5,455 bases of DNA from Actinomycetes bacterium (GTDB taxonomy: Bacteria > Actinomycetota > Actinomycetes > Streptosporangiales > Streptosporangiaceae): assembly GCA_023425615.1 (NCBI GenBank), contig JAFACJ010000249.1, forward strand, positions 1-5,455, read 5' to 3'. Of the stretch, positions 1-5,455 are shown piece by piece (positions within the stretch are counted from its first letter, which is position 1; the number at the start of each line of letters is the position of its first letter). Both the position numbers and the translations under genes were made by a program. Below the pieces are notes generated by a model. The model saw only the letters and a list, made by a program, of their open reading frames with translations, was not told where the DNA came from and did no database searches.

Positions 1-813
1 CGGGTGGACTTCCGTATCGAGGAGGGGGTGCGGATCGGCAACGAGTCCAAGGTCGCCATCAAGATCAAGACTCTGCTCGGCGCGCACTTCCTCGCCCTCG
101 ACCCGCTCGGCGAGGTGCGGCAGGACCCCGGCCGCACGATCCCCTCCACCCGCACCTCCACCCCCTACGAGGTGGTGCCGGCGATCGCCGACCTGAGCAA
201 GAACATCGACGAGATCGACACGAAGCAGCTCGCGGAGTCCTTCGACACCCTCTCGACGACGTTCGAGAACTCGCCGGAGGAGATCAAGGCGTCGCTGCGC
301 GGTCTGCGCCGCATCTCCCAGACGATCTCCAAGCGCGACCAGGAGCTGCATCTGCTGCTCGAACGCGCCAAGGACGTGACGGGAGTCCTCAACGAGCGCA
401 AGGGCGAACTCGTCAAGCTCATGGAGGACGGCGACCGGCTGCTGCAGGCGGTCAGGGCGCGGCGCACGCTGATCCACCAGCTCCTGGTGAACACCTACCA
501 GCTGGCCCAGCAGCTGAACGCGCTGATCGACGAGAACGAGGACGAGATCAAGCCGCTGCTGGCCAACCTCCAGAAGGTCAGCAAGGTCCTCCTCGACAAC
601 CGGGACAACCTGGACAGGTCGCTGGAACTGATGGCCGTCTACACCCGGCAGTTCTCCGACGCGACCGGCAACGGGCGCTGGTTCGACAGCTACATCCAGA
701 ACTTCATCCCGCTCCCGGCGAGCATCGGCGACCCGTCGACCGACAAGTCGTCGAAGAAAAAGAAGACCACTGAGAAACAGTCCGGCAACGGCTCCCTCCC
801 GCTGCTTCCGTGA
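1..813 (+). CDS. mceC: MCE family protein MceC, 5'-truncated by window edge
   Basis: The reading frame is open from base 1 (first codon CGG), so the real start lies upstream. The visible part is 270 residues; the usual N-terminal membrane anchor and first half of the MCE domain are missing. Residues 1-35 are the end of the MCE domain, with a hydrophobic LLGAHFLAL strand. The linker RTIPSTRTSTPYEV (45-58) is typical of MceC. Residues 70-220 form a long heptad-patterned helical array with 21-residue units starting at 70, 91, 112, 133, 154, 179 and 200. It ends at the GNGRWF motif (223-228). The tail (249-255) is lysine-rich and the protein ends in LPLLP. No cysteine is present in this part. Its family role is one strand of the hetero-hexameric Mce tube that carries lipids to the YrbE permeases. 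The C letter rests on position, two genes before the lipoprotein, and on the linker; membership of the family is more certain than the letter. Confidence 0.92.
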   Translation, partial: RVDFRIEEGVRIGNESKVAIKIKTLLGAHFLALDPLGEVRQDPGRTIPSTRTSTPYEVVPAIADLSKNIDEIDTKQLAESFDTLSTTFENSPEEIKASLRGLRRISQTISKRDQELHLLLERAKDVTGVLNERKGELVKLMEDGDRLLQAVRARRTLIHQLLVNTYQLAQQLNALIDENEDEIKPLLANLQKVSKVLLDNRDNLDRSLELMAVYTRQFSDATGNGRWFDSYIQNFIPLPASIGDPSTDKSSKKKKTTEKQSGNGSLPLLP

Positions 814-816
814 GGT
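812..816 (+). promoter_or_regulatory. Ribosome binding site deciding the mceD start
   Basis: GAGGT lies five bases before ATG 822 and overlaps the mceC stop codon (811-813). It favours ATG 822 over GTG 810, which has no purine-rich site upstream. A ribosome ending mceC would stop on top of this site, so re-initiation is likely. Confidence 0.65.
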
Positions 817-821
817 CACCA

Positions 822-2051
822 ATGAGAACCTTCTTCAAGGCCTTGGTGCCACTCGTGATCGTGGCACTGGCCGTGGCCGCCGTGGTGGTGTTCTGGCCGT
901 CGGCGCCGGTGCACCGGCTCACCGCCTACTTCGGCAACACCGTCGGCCTCTACCCGGGCGCCGACGTGCGCATCCTGGGCATCCCGGTCGGCAAGGTCGA
1001 CAAGATCACCCCGGCCGGCCAGGCCGTCCGGGTGGAACTGCACTACGAGGCCAAGTACCGGGTCCCCGCCGACGCGCAGGCGGTCATCGTGGCCCAGTCC
1101 CTGGTCTCCGACCGGTTCGTCCAGCTCACCCCGGTGTACGTCACCGGGCCGACCCTTCAGGACAAGGCGACGCTCGACGTCTCCCGTACCGCGGTCCCCG
1201 TCGAGGTCGACGAGGTCGCAAGCAGCCTCAACGAGCTGAGCAAGGCGCTGGGCCCGGACGGAGCCAACGCCGACGGCTCGCTGTCCCGGATGCTGGAGGT
1301 CGCGGCCCGCAACCTGGAGGGCAACGGCGGTGAACTGCACGAGACCATCAAGGACTCCGCCGACGTCCTCTCGACGCTGAACGACAACCGCGAGAACATC
1401 ACCGCCTCGATCGAGAACCTCGAAGGCATCACCCAGGCCCTGGCCGACAACGACACCACGGTGCGCAACTTCACCGACGACCTGGCGGGCGTGTCGGCGC
1501 AGCTGAACGGGGAGAAGGAGGAGCTGACCAGGGTCCTGCAGATCCTCGGCCCGACGCTGCAGAACGTCACCTCCTTCGTCAAGGACAATCGCAAGTCGCT
1601 GTCGAAGAACGTGAACGACCTGGCCGAGATCACCGCGATCCTGGTCAAGCAGCAGGACGCGCTGGGCGAGTTCCTGAACACGGCGCCGCTGGCCATCAGC
1701 AACATGGCGCGGGCATACGACCCGATCTCCGGCACGCTGCACACCCGCACCAACTTCCTGCAGTTCAAGAACCCCGCGGACTGGATCTGCTCGCTCGCCT
1801 ACTCGCTGGGCACCCCCGCGGACGAGTGCCTGAAGACCCTCAAGCATATCTCCGGCGGCCTGGGCCTCGACCTTCACCTGGACATCTCCTGGATCACGGC
1901 GCTCACCACGAACTACAACCCCGAGCCGCTGCCGCCGGACGCCTACGGCCCGAACAAGAAGAAGACCGCCAAGACCAAGAAGAAGACCACCACGAGTTCC
2001 GGCCCCGCCGACAAGACCCTCGGCGGCCTGCTGCTGGGAGGAAACTCATGA
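822..2051 (+). CDS. mceD: MCE family protein MceD
   Basis: 409 residues from ATG 822. Residues 7-27 form one N-terminal transmembrane anchor. Residues 33-107 are the MCE domain, with the family signature around ILGIPVGKVDKI (51-62) and a second conserved block SLVSDRFVQL (93-102). Residues 147-297 are a heptad-patterned helical array that aligns without gaps to those of MceC, MceE and MceF. A C-terminal domain contains LHTRTNF (306-312) and two cysteines, C323 and C336, which could form an extracytoplasmic disulfide. The tail (379-388) is lysine-rich and is followed by LGGLLLGGNS. Family role: one subunit of the extracytoplasmic lipid-conducting Mce hexamer. Start choice: ATG 822 has GAGGT five bases upstream. 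The alternative GTG 810 would add four residues and overlap the mceC stop as GTGA, but it has no ribosome binding site. The 3' end overlaps mceE by 4 nt. Confidence 0.93.
   Translation: MRTFFKALVPLVIVALAVAAVVVFWPSAPVHRLTAYFGNTVGLYPGADVRILGIPVGKVDKITPAGQAVRVELHYEAKYRVPADAQAVIVAQSLVSDRFVQLTPVYVTGPTLQDKATLDVSRTAVPVEVDEVASSLNELSKALGPDGANADGSLSRMLEVAARNLEGNGGELHETIKDSADVLSTLNDNRENITASIENLEGITQALADNDTTVRNFTDDLAGVSAQLNGEKEELTRVLQILGPTLQNVTSFVKDNRKSLSKNVNDLAEITAILVKQQDALGEFLNTAPLAISNMARAYDPISGTLHTRTNFLQFKNPADWICSLAYSLGTPADECLKTLKHISGGLGLDLHLDISWITALTTNYNPEPLPPDAYGPNKKKTAKTKKKTTTSSGPADKTLGGLLLGGNS
1956..1991 (+). repeat. Short imperfect direct repeat encoding the lysine-rich tail of MceD
   Basis: AAGAAGAAGACCGCC (1956-1970) recurs as AAGAAGAAGACCACC (1977-1991) after a 6-base AAGACC spacer. 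The repeat gives KKKTA-KT-KKKTT in the protein. The codon pattern suggests a small in-frame duplication or slippage. A related KKKK stretch sits near the end of mceC. Confidence 0.6.
2036..2041 (+). promoter_or_regulatory. Ribosome binding site of mceE, inside mceD
   Basis: GGGAGG with a six-base spacer before ATG 2048. The bases are also the L-G-G codons near the mceD C-terminus (G-G-N-S-stop). The following TCATGA holds the last mceD serine codon, the mceE ATG and the mceD TGA stop. Confidence 0.85.
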
Positions 2052-3247
2052 AGCGGCTGGCCCTCGTTCTGGCCGGGAGTCTGCTCCTGACCGGCTGCGG
2101 TTTTCGCGGGGTGTCCTCCATTCCGCTGCCCGGAGGACCCGATCTCGGTGACGACCCCTTCGAAGTGCGCATTCACTTCGCCAATGTGCTGGACCTTGTG
2201 CCCCAGTCCACGGTCAAGGTCAACGACGTGTCCGTGGGGCGGGTGGAGAAGATCGAGCTGGACGGCTGGCAGGCCAAGGTCACCGTCCGGCTGAACGACA
2301 AGGTCGAGCTGCCCGACAACGCCACCGCCACGATCGCGCAGACCAGCCTTCTGGGCGAGAAGTACATCGACCTGAAGGCGCCGGCGGAGAACCCGGTCGG
2401 CGAGCTGGGCCAGGGCGATGTGATCCCGATCGGCCAGACCCAGCGCAACACCGAGGTGGAGGAGGTGCTGTCGGCGATGTCCCTGCTGCTCAACGGCGGC
2501 GGCCTCGAACAGGTCTCCACCATCACCAAGGAGCTCAACGCCGCACTGTCGGGCCGCGAGGCGTCGATCAAGTCGGTGCTGCGGCGGATCGACACCTTCA
2601 CCGGCACCCTGGACCGGCAGCGGCACACCATCACCCAGGCCCTGGACAAGATCGACAGGCTGATGGTGAAGCTGGAGGCCGAGAAGGGCACGATCGCCCA
2701 GACGATCGAGCAGACCGAGCCGGCCATCGCGATCCTGGAGGAGAACCGCGCCGACCTCACCAGGATGCTGGTGAGCCTGTCGAAGTTCGGCGACATCACC
2801 ACCAGCGTCGTCAACCGGTCGAAGGACGACCTGCTGACGAACCTGAGGAACCTCCAGCCGATCCTGAAGAACCTCAACAAGGTCGGCGACAAGCTGCCGG
2901 AGAACCTGGGCGGGCTGTCGACGTTCCCGTTCACGAACGCCTTCTCCAACACCGTGCGCGGTGACTTCGCCAACATGAACATGACGATCTCGCTGAACAT
3001 CGAGGAGATCGCCCACAACCTGCTGAGCGGCACCGAGGCCGACTCCACGCTGAAGAAGTCGATCGAGAAGCAGAGCAAGGCGCTGCGCGACATGCTGGCG
3101 CCGCCCGGCGTCAGCATCTCCCCGACGCCGCCGGGCGTCCTGGGCGTCGGCGACGAGGCGGGACCCGGCGGGTCGCCGCTGCCGACCATCGGCATGGACA
3201 GCACCGACGCGGACGTGGACTCCGTGGTCATGGGAGGCCTTTCATGA
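2048..3247 (+). CDS. mceE: MCE family lipoprotein MceE (LprK-like)
   Basis: 399 residues. The N-terminus MKRLALVLAGSLLLTGC is a lipoprotein signal peptide with lipobox L-T-G-C at 14-17. C17 is the only cysteine in the protein, so it is the expected lipid attachment site. The MCE domain spans about 38-113, with VSVGRVEKIELDG (61-73) and LLGEKYIDL (101-109). Residues 149-299 are the heptad-patterned helical array shared with its neighbours. VRGDFAN follows at 303-309, and the tail (351-381) is rich in Pro and Gly. MceE is the lipid-anchored member of the Mce hexamer, unlike the transmembrane-anchored MceD and MceF. Start choice: the frame stays open upstream to 1826, inside mceD. Only ATG 2048 gives a signal peptide directly at the N-terminus, a GGGAGG site six bases upstream and an ATGA overlap with the mceD stop. 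Confidence 0.95.
   Translation: MKRLALVLAGSLLLTGCGFRGVSSIPLPGGPDLGDDPFEVRIHFANVLDLVPQSTVKVNDVSVGRVEKIELDGWQAKVTVRLNDKVELPDNATATIAQTSLLGEKYIDLKAPAENPVGELGQGDVIPIGQTQRNTEVEEVLSAMSLLLNGGGLEQVSTITKELNAALSGREASIKSVLRRIDTFTGTLDRQRHTITQALDKIDRLMVKLEAEKGTIAQTIEQTEPAIAILEENRADLTRMLVSLSKFGDITTSVVNRSKDDLLTNLRNLQPILKNLNKVGDKLPENLGGLSTFPFTNAFSNTVRGDFANMNMTISLNIEEIAHNLLSGTEADSTLKKSIEKQSKALRDMLAPPGVSISPTPPGVLGVGDEAGPGGSPLPTIGMDSTDADVDSVVMGGLS
3232..3237 (+). promoter_or_regulatory. Ribosome binding site of mceF, inside mceE
   Basis: GGGAGG with a six-base spacer before ATG 3244, identical in sequence and spacing to the mceD/mceE junction. It is read in mceE as part of M-G-G-L-S-stop. TCATGA again joins the last serine codon, the next start and the stop. 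Confidence 0.85.
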
Positions 3248-4629
3248 TCCTCAAGCGTGGTGTCAAGGTCCAGCTCGTGGTGTTCGCGATCATCACGGTG
3301 CTGGGCGTCAGCTACACGGCGGTGCGCTACATCGGCGTGGGTGGCGGGCTGCTCAACCGGACGTACACCGCCTACGTCGAGCTGCCCGACTCCGGCGGCG
3401 CCTTCACCAACTCCGAGGTGACCTACCGCGGGGTGACGGTCGGCAGGATCGGCCCGATCAGCCTGGTCCCCGGCGGCGTGCGGATCGAGATGCAGTTGCG
3501 CAAGGGCCAGAAGATCCCCCGCGACACCCTGGCGGTGGTGGCCAACCGGTCGGCGGTCGGCGAGCAGTACATCGACCTGCAGCCGCGCTCCAACGGCGGC
3601 CCCTACCTGGACCAGGGCGGCACCTACACGATCCCGGCGAAGGACACCCGGATCCCGGTCAAGACCTCCGACCTCCTGGTCAACGTGGACAAGACCGTCG
3701 CCTCGGTGGACGTCAAGGACCTGAAGACGGTCGTGGACGAGCTGTACCTGGCGTTCGACGGCTCCGGTGATGACCTGCAGTCGATCCTCGACGACAGCGG
3801 TGACCTCATCAAGGAGATGAACGAGAACTTCGAGACGACCTCCGACCTGCTGGACAACAGCAAGATCGTGCTGAACACCCAGAAGGACAAGGGCACCTCG
3901 ATCCGCACCTTCGCCCGCGAGCTGGCCGAGCTCACCGAGACGATCCGGCAGAACGACGGGGCGATCCGCAAGACCATCGACGCCGGGCTCCCCGCGACCC
4001 GGGAGACCGACAAGCTCATCGACGGGCTGTCGGACGACCTGCCGGTGCTGCTGGCCAACCTGTCCACCACGGGCCAGGTCGCCACCGCCTACCAGGACGG
4101 GCTGCGCTCCCTGCTGATCCTGCTGCCGTTCGTGGTGGCCGGCGGCCAGACCGTGCTGCCGGGCGACGGCTACCAGCACATGGGCCTGGCGCTGAACATC
4201 GACACCCCGCCGCCGTGCACCAAGGGCTACGAGAAGTCCAAGGTCCGCTGGCCGCAGGACACCAAGGAGACACCGGCCCGCACCGACATCGGCTGCAAGG
4301 AGGCCAAGACCTCCAAGATCGGCGTCCGCGGCGCCCGTAACGCCCCCGACCCGCGCCCGTACCTGAGCCTGCCTCCGGGCGCGCTGGACGGCGCCGGGGA
4401 GCCTCCGGCCGCCAGCACCCGCAACGTCAAGACGGACAACGAAGACGAAAGCCGTCCGGTGTACCAGACAAATTCGTCCAAGTCGGTCTTCGAGTCGGGC
4501 TACGATCCGACGTCCGGGAAGTACATCGGGCCGGACGGGGTGAAGTACACCATCGGTTCCTCCGGCGGAACCCAGAGCCTCTTGGGGGATGAGTCGTGGA
4601 AGTGGCTGCTGATGGGCCCGCTGTCGTGA
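3244..4629 (+). CDS. mceF: MCE family protein MceF
   Basis: 461 residues, the last Mce gene of the operon. An N-terminal transmembrane anchor lies at about 9-28. The MCE domain spans about 41-114, with YRGVTVGRIG (61-70) and AVGEQYIDL (104-112). Residues 153-303 are the gapless helical array seen in the other Mce proteins. After it come LPGDGYQHMGL (305-315) and PPPCTKGYE (322-330). C325 and C351 are the only cysteines and may form a disulfide. A variable, polar linker (355-415) leads to a conserved C-terminal patch, GYDPTSGKYIGPDGVKYT (419-436), and then DESWKWLLMGPLS at the end. Such a YDP-G-GPDG patch is known at the C-terminus of several Mce proteins. Family role: subunit of the lipid-conducting tube. 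It starts in an ATGA overlap with mceE, with GGGAGG six bases upstream. It ends in a GTGA overlap with the next gene. Confidence 0.95.
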   Translation: MILKRGVKVQLVVFAIITVLGVSYTAVRYIGVGGGLLNRTYTAYVELPDSGGAFTNSEVTYRGVTVGRIGPISLVPGGVRIEMQLRKGQKIPRDTLAVVANRSAVGEQYIDLQPRSNGGPYLDQGGTYTIPAKDTRIPVKTSDLLVNVDKTVASVDVKDLKTVVDELYLAFDGSGDDLQSILDDSGDLIKEMNENFETTSDLLDNSKIVLNTQKDKGTSIRTFARELAELTETIRQNDGAIRKTIDAGLPATRETDKLIDGLSDDLPVLLANLSTTGQVATAYQDGLRSLLILLPFVVAGGQTVLPGDGYQHMGLALNIDTPPPCTKGYEKSKVRWPQDTKETPARTDIGCKEAKTSKIGVRGARNAPDPRPYLSLPPGALDGAGEPPAASTRNVKTDNEDESRPVYQTNSSKSVFESGYDPTSGKYIGPDGVKYTIGSSGGTQSLLGDESWKWLLMGPLS

Positions 4630-5126
4630 GCGGCGGCGGGGGCCGGTGGCGGACGGTCACGGTGGCGGTGCTCACCGCCGCCTCCCTCGGGCTGCTCGGC
4701 GGCGGGATCATCCCGCCGGTCGCCGCCAAGGTCTCCGCCGCCGGTGAGGCCGACCGCCGCGATGAGATCCTCCAGGCGGCGCGCCAGGTCGGCCTGAACC
4801 TGATGTCCATGGACTACCGGACCGTCGAGAAGGACACCCAGCGGGTCCTCAGCGGCAGCACCGGCACGTTCAAGGACCAGTACGCCGCGCAGACCAAGAC
4901 CTTCATCGACGAGATCACCAAGAACCAGGCGACCTCGCAGGCCCAGGTCCTCGGTGCCGGGATCACCGACTACGACGAGGACTCGGCCGAGGTGATCGTG
5001 GCGGTCTCGTCGGTCGTCACCAGCCCGTCGGTGCCGAACGGCACACCCCGCAACATGCGCTTCCTGATCGAGATGAGCAAGGTCCACGGCAAGTGGCTGG
5101 CCTCGAAGTTCGGAGTGATCCAGTGA
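4626..5126 (+). CDS. Mce-associated membrane protein (Mam type)
   Basis: 166 residues with a short basic N-terminus (RWR at 7-9), one transmembrane segment at about 10-33 and an extracytoplasmic domain. The segment from LNLMSMDY (57-64) through DTQRVLSGSTGTFKDQY (70-86), ending near GKWLASKFGVIQ, matches the Mce-associated protein pattern: a helix, a TTG-like F-x-D-x-Y turn, then a beta-rich half. There is no cysteine. Relatives in mycobacteria stabilise or assist Mce complexes, and an NTF2/VirB8-like fold has been proposed for the group; neither is shown here. Start choice: GTG 4626 overlaps the mceF stop as GTGA, but only a weak GATGGG lies upstream. GTG 4596, preceded by GGGGG at 4584-4588, would add ten residues (MEVAADGPAV) in a stretch where mceF encodes its conserved WKWLLMGPLS. 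I therefore prefer 4626 but cannot exclude 4596. Confidence 0.88.
   Translation: MSGGGGRWRTVTVAVLTAASLGLLGGGIIPPVAAKVSAAGEADRRDEILQAARQVGLNLMSMDYRTVEKDTQRVLSGSTGTFKDQYAAQTKTFIDEITKNQATSQAQVLGAGITDYDEDSAEVIVAVSSVVTSPSVPNGTPRNMRFLIEMSKVHGKWLASKFGVIQ
4700..4718 (+). repeat. Perfect short inverted repeat inside the Mce-associated gene
   Basis: CGGCGGGATCATCCCGCCG is a 9-base inverted repeat around a central C. As RNA it could form a 7-bp all-G/C stem with a five-base ATCAT loop. It encodes the Gly-Gly-Ile-Ile-Pro-Pro end of the transmembrane segment. No U-tract follows, so it is not an intrinsic terminator, and it may be chance in G+C-rich DNA. Confidence 0.4.
5112..5115 (+). promoter_or_regulatory. 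Ribosome binding site of the last, partial gene
   Basis: GGAG seven bases before GTG 5123, inside the Phe-Gly-Val codons at the end of the Mce-associated gene. It supports GTG 5123 as the start of an open frame that has no stop in the window. Confidence 0.6.
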
Positions 5127-5455
5127 AGGTCGACAAGCTCGAAGAGCGCGCGGGGCAGGACGCCGCGGAGACCGCCGTCGACCAGGAGGCGGCGGAGGAG
5201 GTCGAGGGCCAGCTCTCCCTGCTGGAGGTCGGCGACGCCGAGGAGGCCGAGGAGCCGGCCGAGGAGGAGACGTCCGCCGACGAGGCCGATGAGGCGGACG
5301 GCGACGCCGAGGACGCCGACGGGGAGGCCGAGGCGTCCGCGAAGGTCTCGAAGGCGGGGAAGTTCACCAAGGCCGAGAAGACCATCGAGGCCGAGAAGCC
5401 AAAGAAGTCCGAAAAGGCCGGTGGGAGCGGTAAAAAAACCCGCAAGCCGCTGAAG
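5123..5455 (+). CDS. Probable second Mce-associated protein, N-terminal part only, open at window edge
   Basis: An open frame of 111 codons from GTG 5123 that runs off the end of the window without a stop. The start overlaps the previous stop as GTGA and has GGAG seven bases upstream, the same arrangement as in the other genes here. The visible protein is low-complexity. Residues 1-70 hold 30 Asp or Glu against three basic residues. Residues 71-111 hold 14 Lys or Arg against four acidic ones, including KPKK (92-95), KK (104-105) and RK (107-108). There is no hydrophobic segment yet and no cysteine. In many actinobacterial mce operons a second Mce-associated gene follows the first and has a charged, disordered cytoplasmic leader before its transmembrane helix. 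The basic end would fit the inner side of such a helix. Function is inferred from position only. Confidence 0.72.
   Translation, partial: MKVDKLEERAGQDAAETAVDQEAAEEVEGQLSLLEVGDAEEAEEPAEEETSADEADEADGDAEDADGEAEASAKVSKAGKFTKAEKTIEAEKPKKSEKAGGSGKKTRKPLK

Larger units (their letters stand above)
1..5455 (+). other. Distal part of an mce lipid-import operon
   Basis: Six collinear genes with no real intergenic gap: mceC (partial), mceD, mceE, mceF and two Mce-associated genes, the last partial. Gene order and the single lipoprotein in fourth-from-last position match the standard actinobacterial order yrbE-yrbE-mceABCDEF-mam. This is the basis for the letter assignments. Stop and start codons overlap by 4 nt at 2048-2051, 3244-3247, 4626-4629 and 5123-5126, which suggests one polycistronic, translationally coupled message. 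No promoter or terminator is visible inside the window. Regulation therefore must come from upstream of position 1 or lie beyond 5455. Confidence 0.93.

Noticed and set aside
810..821. GTG 810 as the mceD start
   Set aside because: It gives a GTGA overlap but has no ribosome binding site, whereas ATG 822 has GAGGT at five bases and puts the membrane anchor close to the N-terminus. It remains possible.
816..1877. A 353-codon open frame on the - strand across mceD
   Set aside because: Same compositional artefact. Its resemblance to the - strand frame opposite mceE and mceF only mirrors the paralogy of the MCE domains on the + strand.
1826..2047. Upstream 74-codon extension of mceE
   Set aside because: It lies wholly inside mceD in another frame, reads as Arg/Pro/His-rich, and would bury the lipoprotein signal peptide and lipobox that start at ATG 2048.
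2173..4179. A 668-codon open frame on the - strand across mceE and mceF
   Set aside because: It is a shadow of the G/C-rich third positions of the + strand genes. Its translation is low-complexity and rich in Leu, Val, Asp, Gln and Arg, with no recognisable domain, and it crosses two well-supported MCE genes.
4700..4718. Inverted repeat considered as a transcription terminator
   Set aside because: No T-tract follows, it lies early in a gene whose frame continues, and the next gene overlaps that one. A stem like this is not rare in such G+C-rich DNA.
5432..5438. A7 run considered as a programmed frameshift or phase-variation site
   Set aside because: In the reading frame it is GGT AAA AAA ACC, so the in-frame heptamer starts with T and does not fit the X-XXY-YYZ slippery pattern. 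A run of seven is short, and with the gene cut off at 5455 no alternative product can be assessed.
1..5455. A previously undescribed defence, mobile or biosynthetic system
   Set aside because: Every base is accounted for by mce-operon genes or their junctions. There are no transposase, integrase, toxin, nuclease or synthase signatures, and no CRISPR-like repeats or RNA genes.

Overview
The window is the distal part of an actinobacterial mce (mammalian cell entry) operon. The DNA is G+C-rich with strong G/C third-position bias. All genes are on the + strand and there is almost no intergenic DNA, which fits a member of the Actinomycetota. The protein tails and the layout look non-mycobacterial, perhaps from a filamentous actinomycete, but the genus cannot be told from this sequence.

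Layout: the 3' part of mceC (1-813, 5' end outside the window), mceD (822-2051), the lipoprotein gene mceE (2048-3247), mceF (3244-4629), a small Mce-associated membrane protein gene (4626-5126), and the start of another gene (5123-5455, 3' end outside the window). The last is probably a second Mce-associated protein; it opens with an unusual acidic-then-basic leader. Four junctions are 4-nt ATGA or GTGA stop/start overlaps, so the operon looks translationally coupled. No promoter, terminator, RNA gene, mobile element or CRISPR is visible, and no stretch of 300 bases lacks a gene. The two YrbE permease genes, mceA and mceB are expected upstream of position 1.

How the genes work together (family knowledge): six different Mce proteins, MceA to MceF, form a tube on the outer face of the membrane above two YrbE permeases. 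An MceG/MkL-type ATPase powers the import of lipids (fatty acids or sterols in the characterised systems). MceE is the lipid-anchored member. Mce-associated proteins stabilise or assist the complex. The substrate here cannot be read from the sequence.

I do not see an undescribed system. The most interesting signal is structural. Downstream of the MCE domain, all four Mce proteins carry a 151-residue helical array that aligns without gaps. It has seven units of 21 residues (three heptads each), and the fifth unit is lengthened to 25 in every protein. This looks like a shared ruler for the helical tube. A second point is that the G-G-x-S C-termini of MceD and MceE are encoded by the same bases that form the ribosome binding site and start codon of the next gene.
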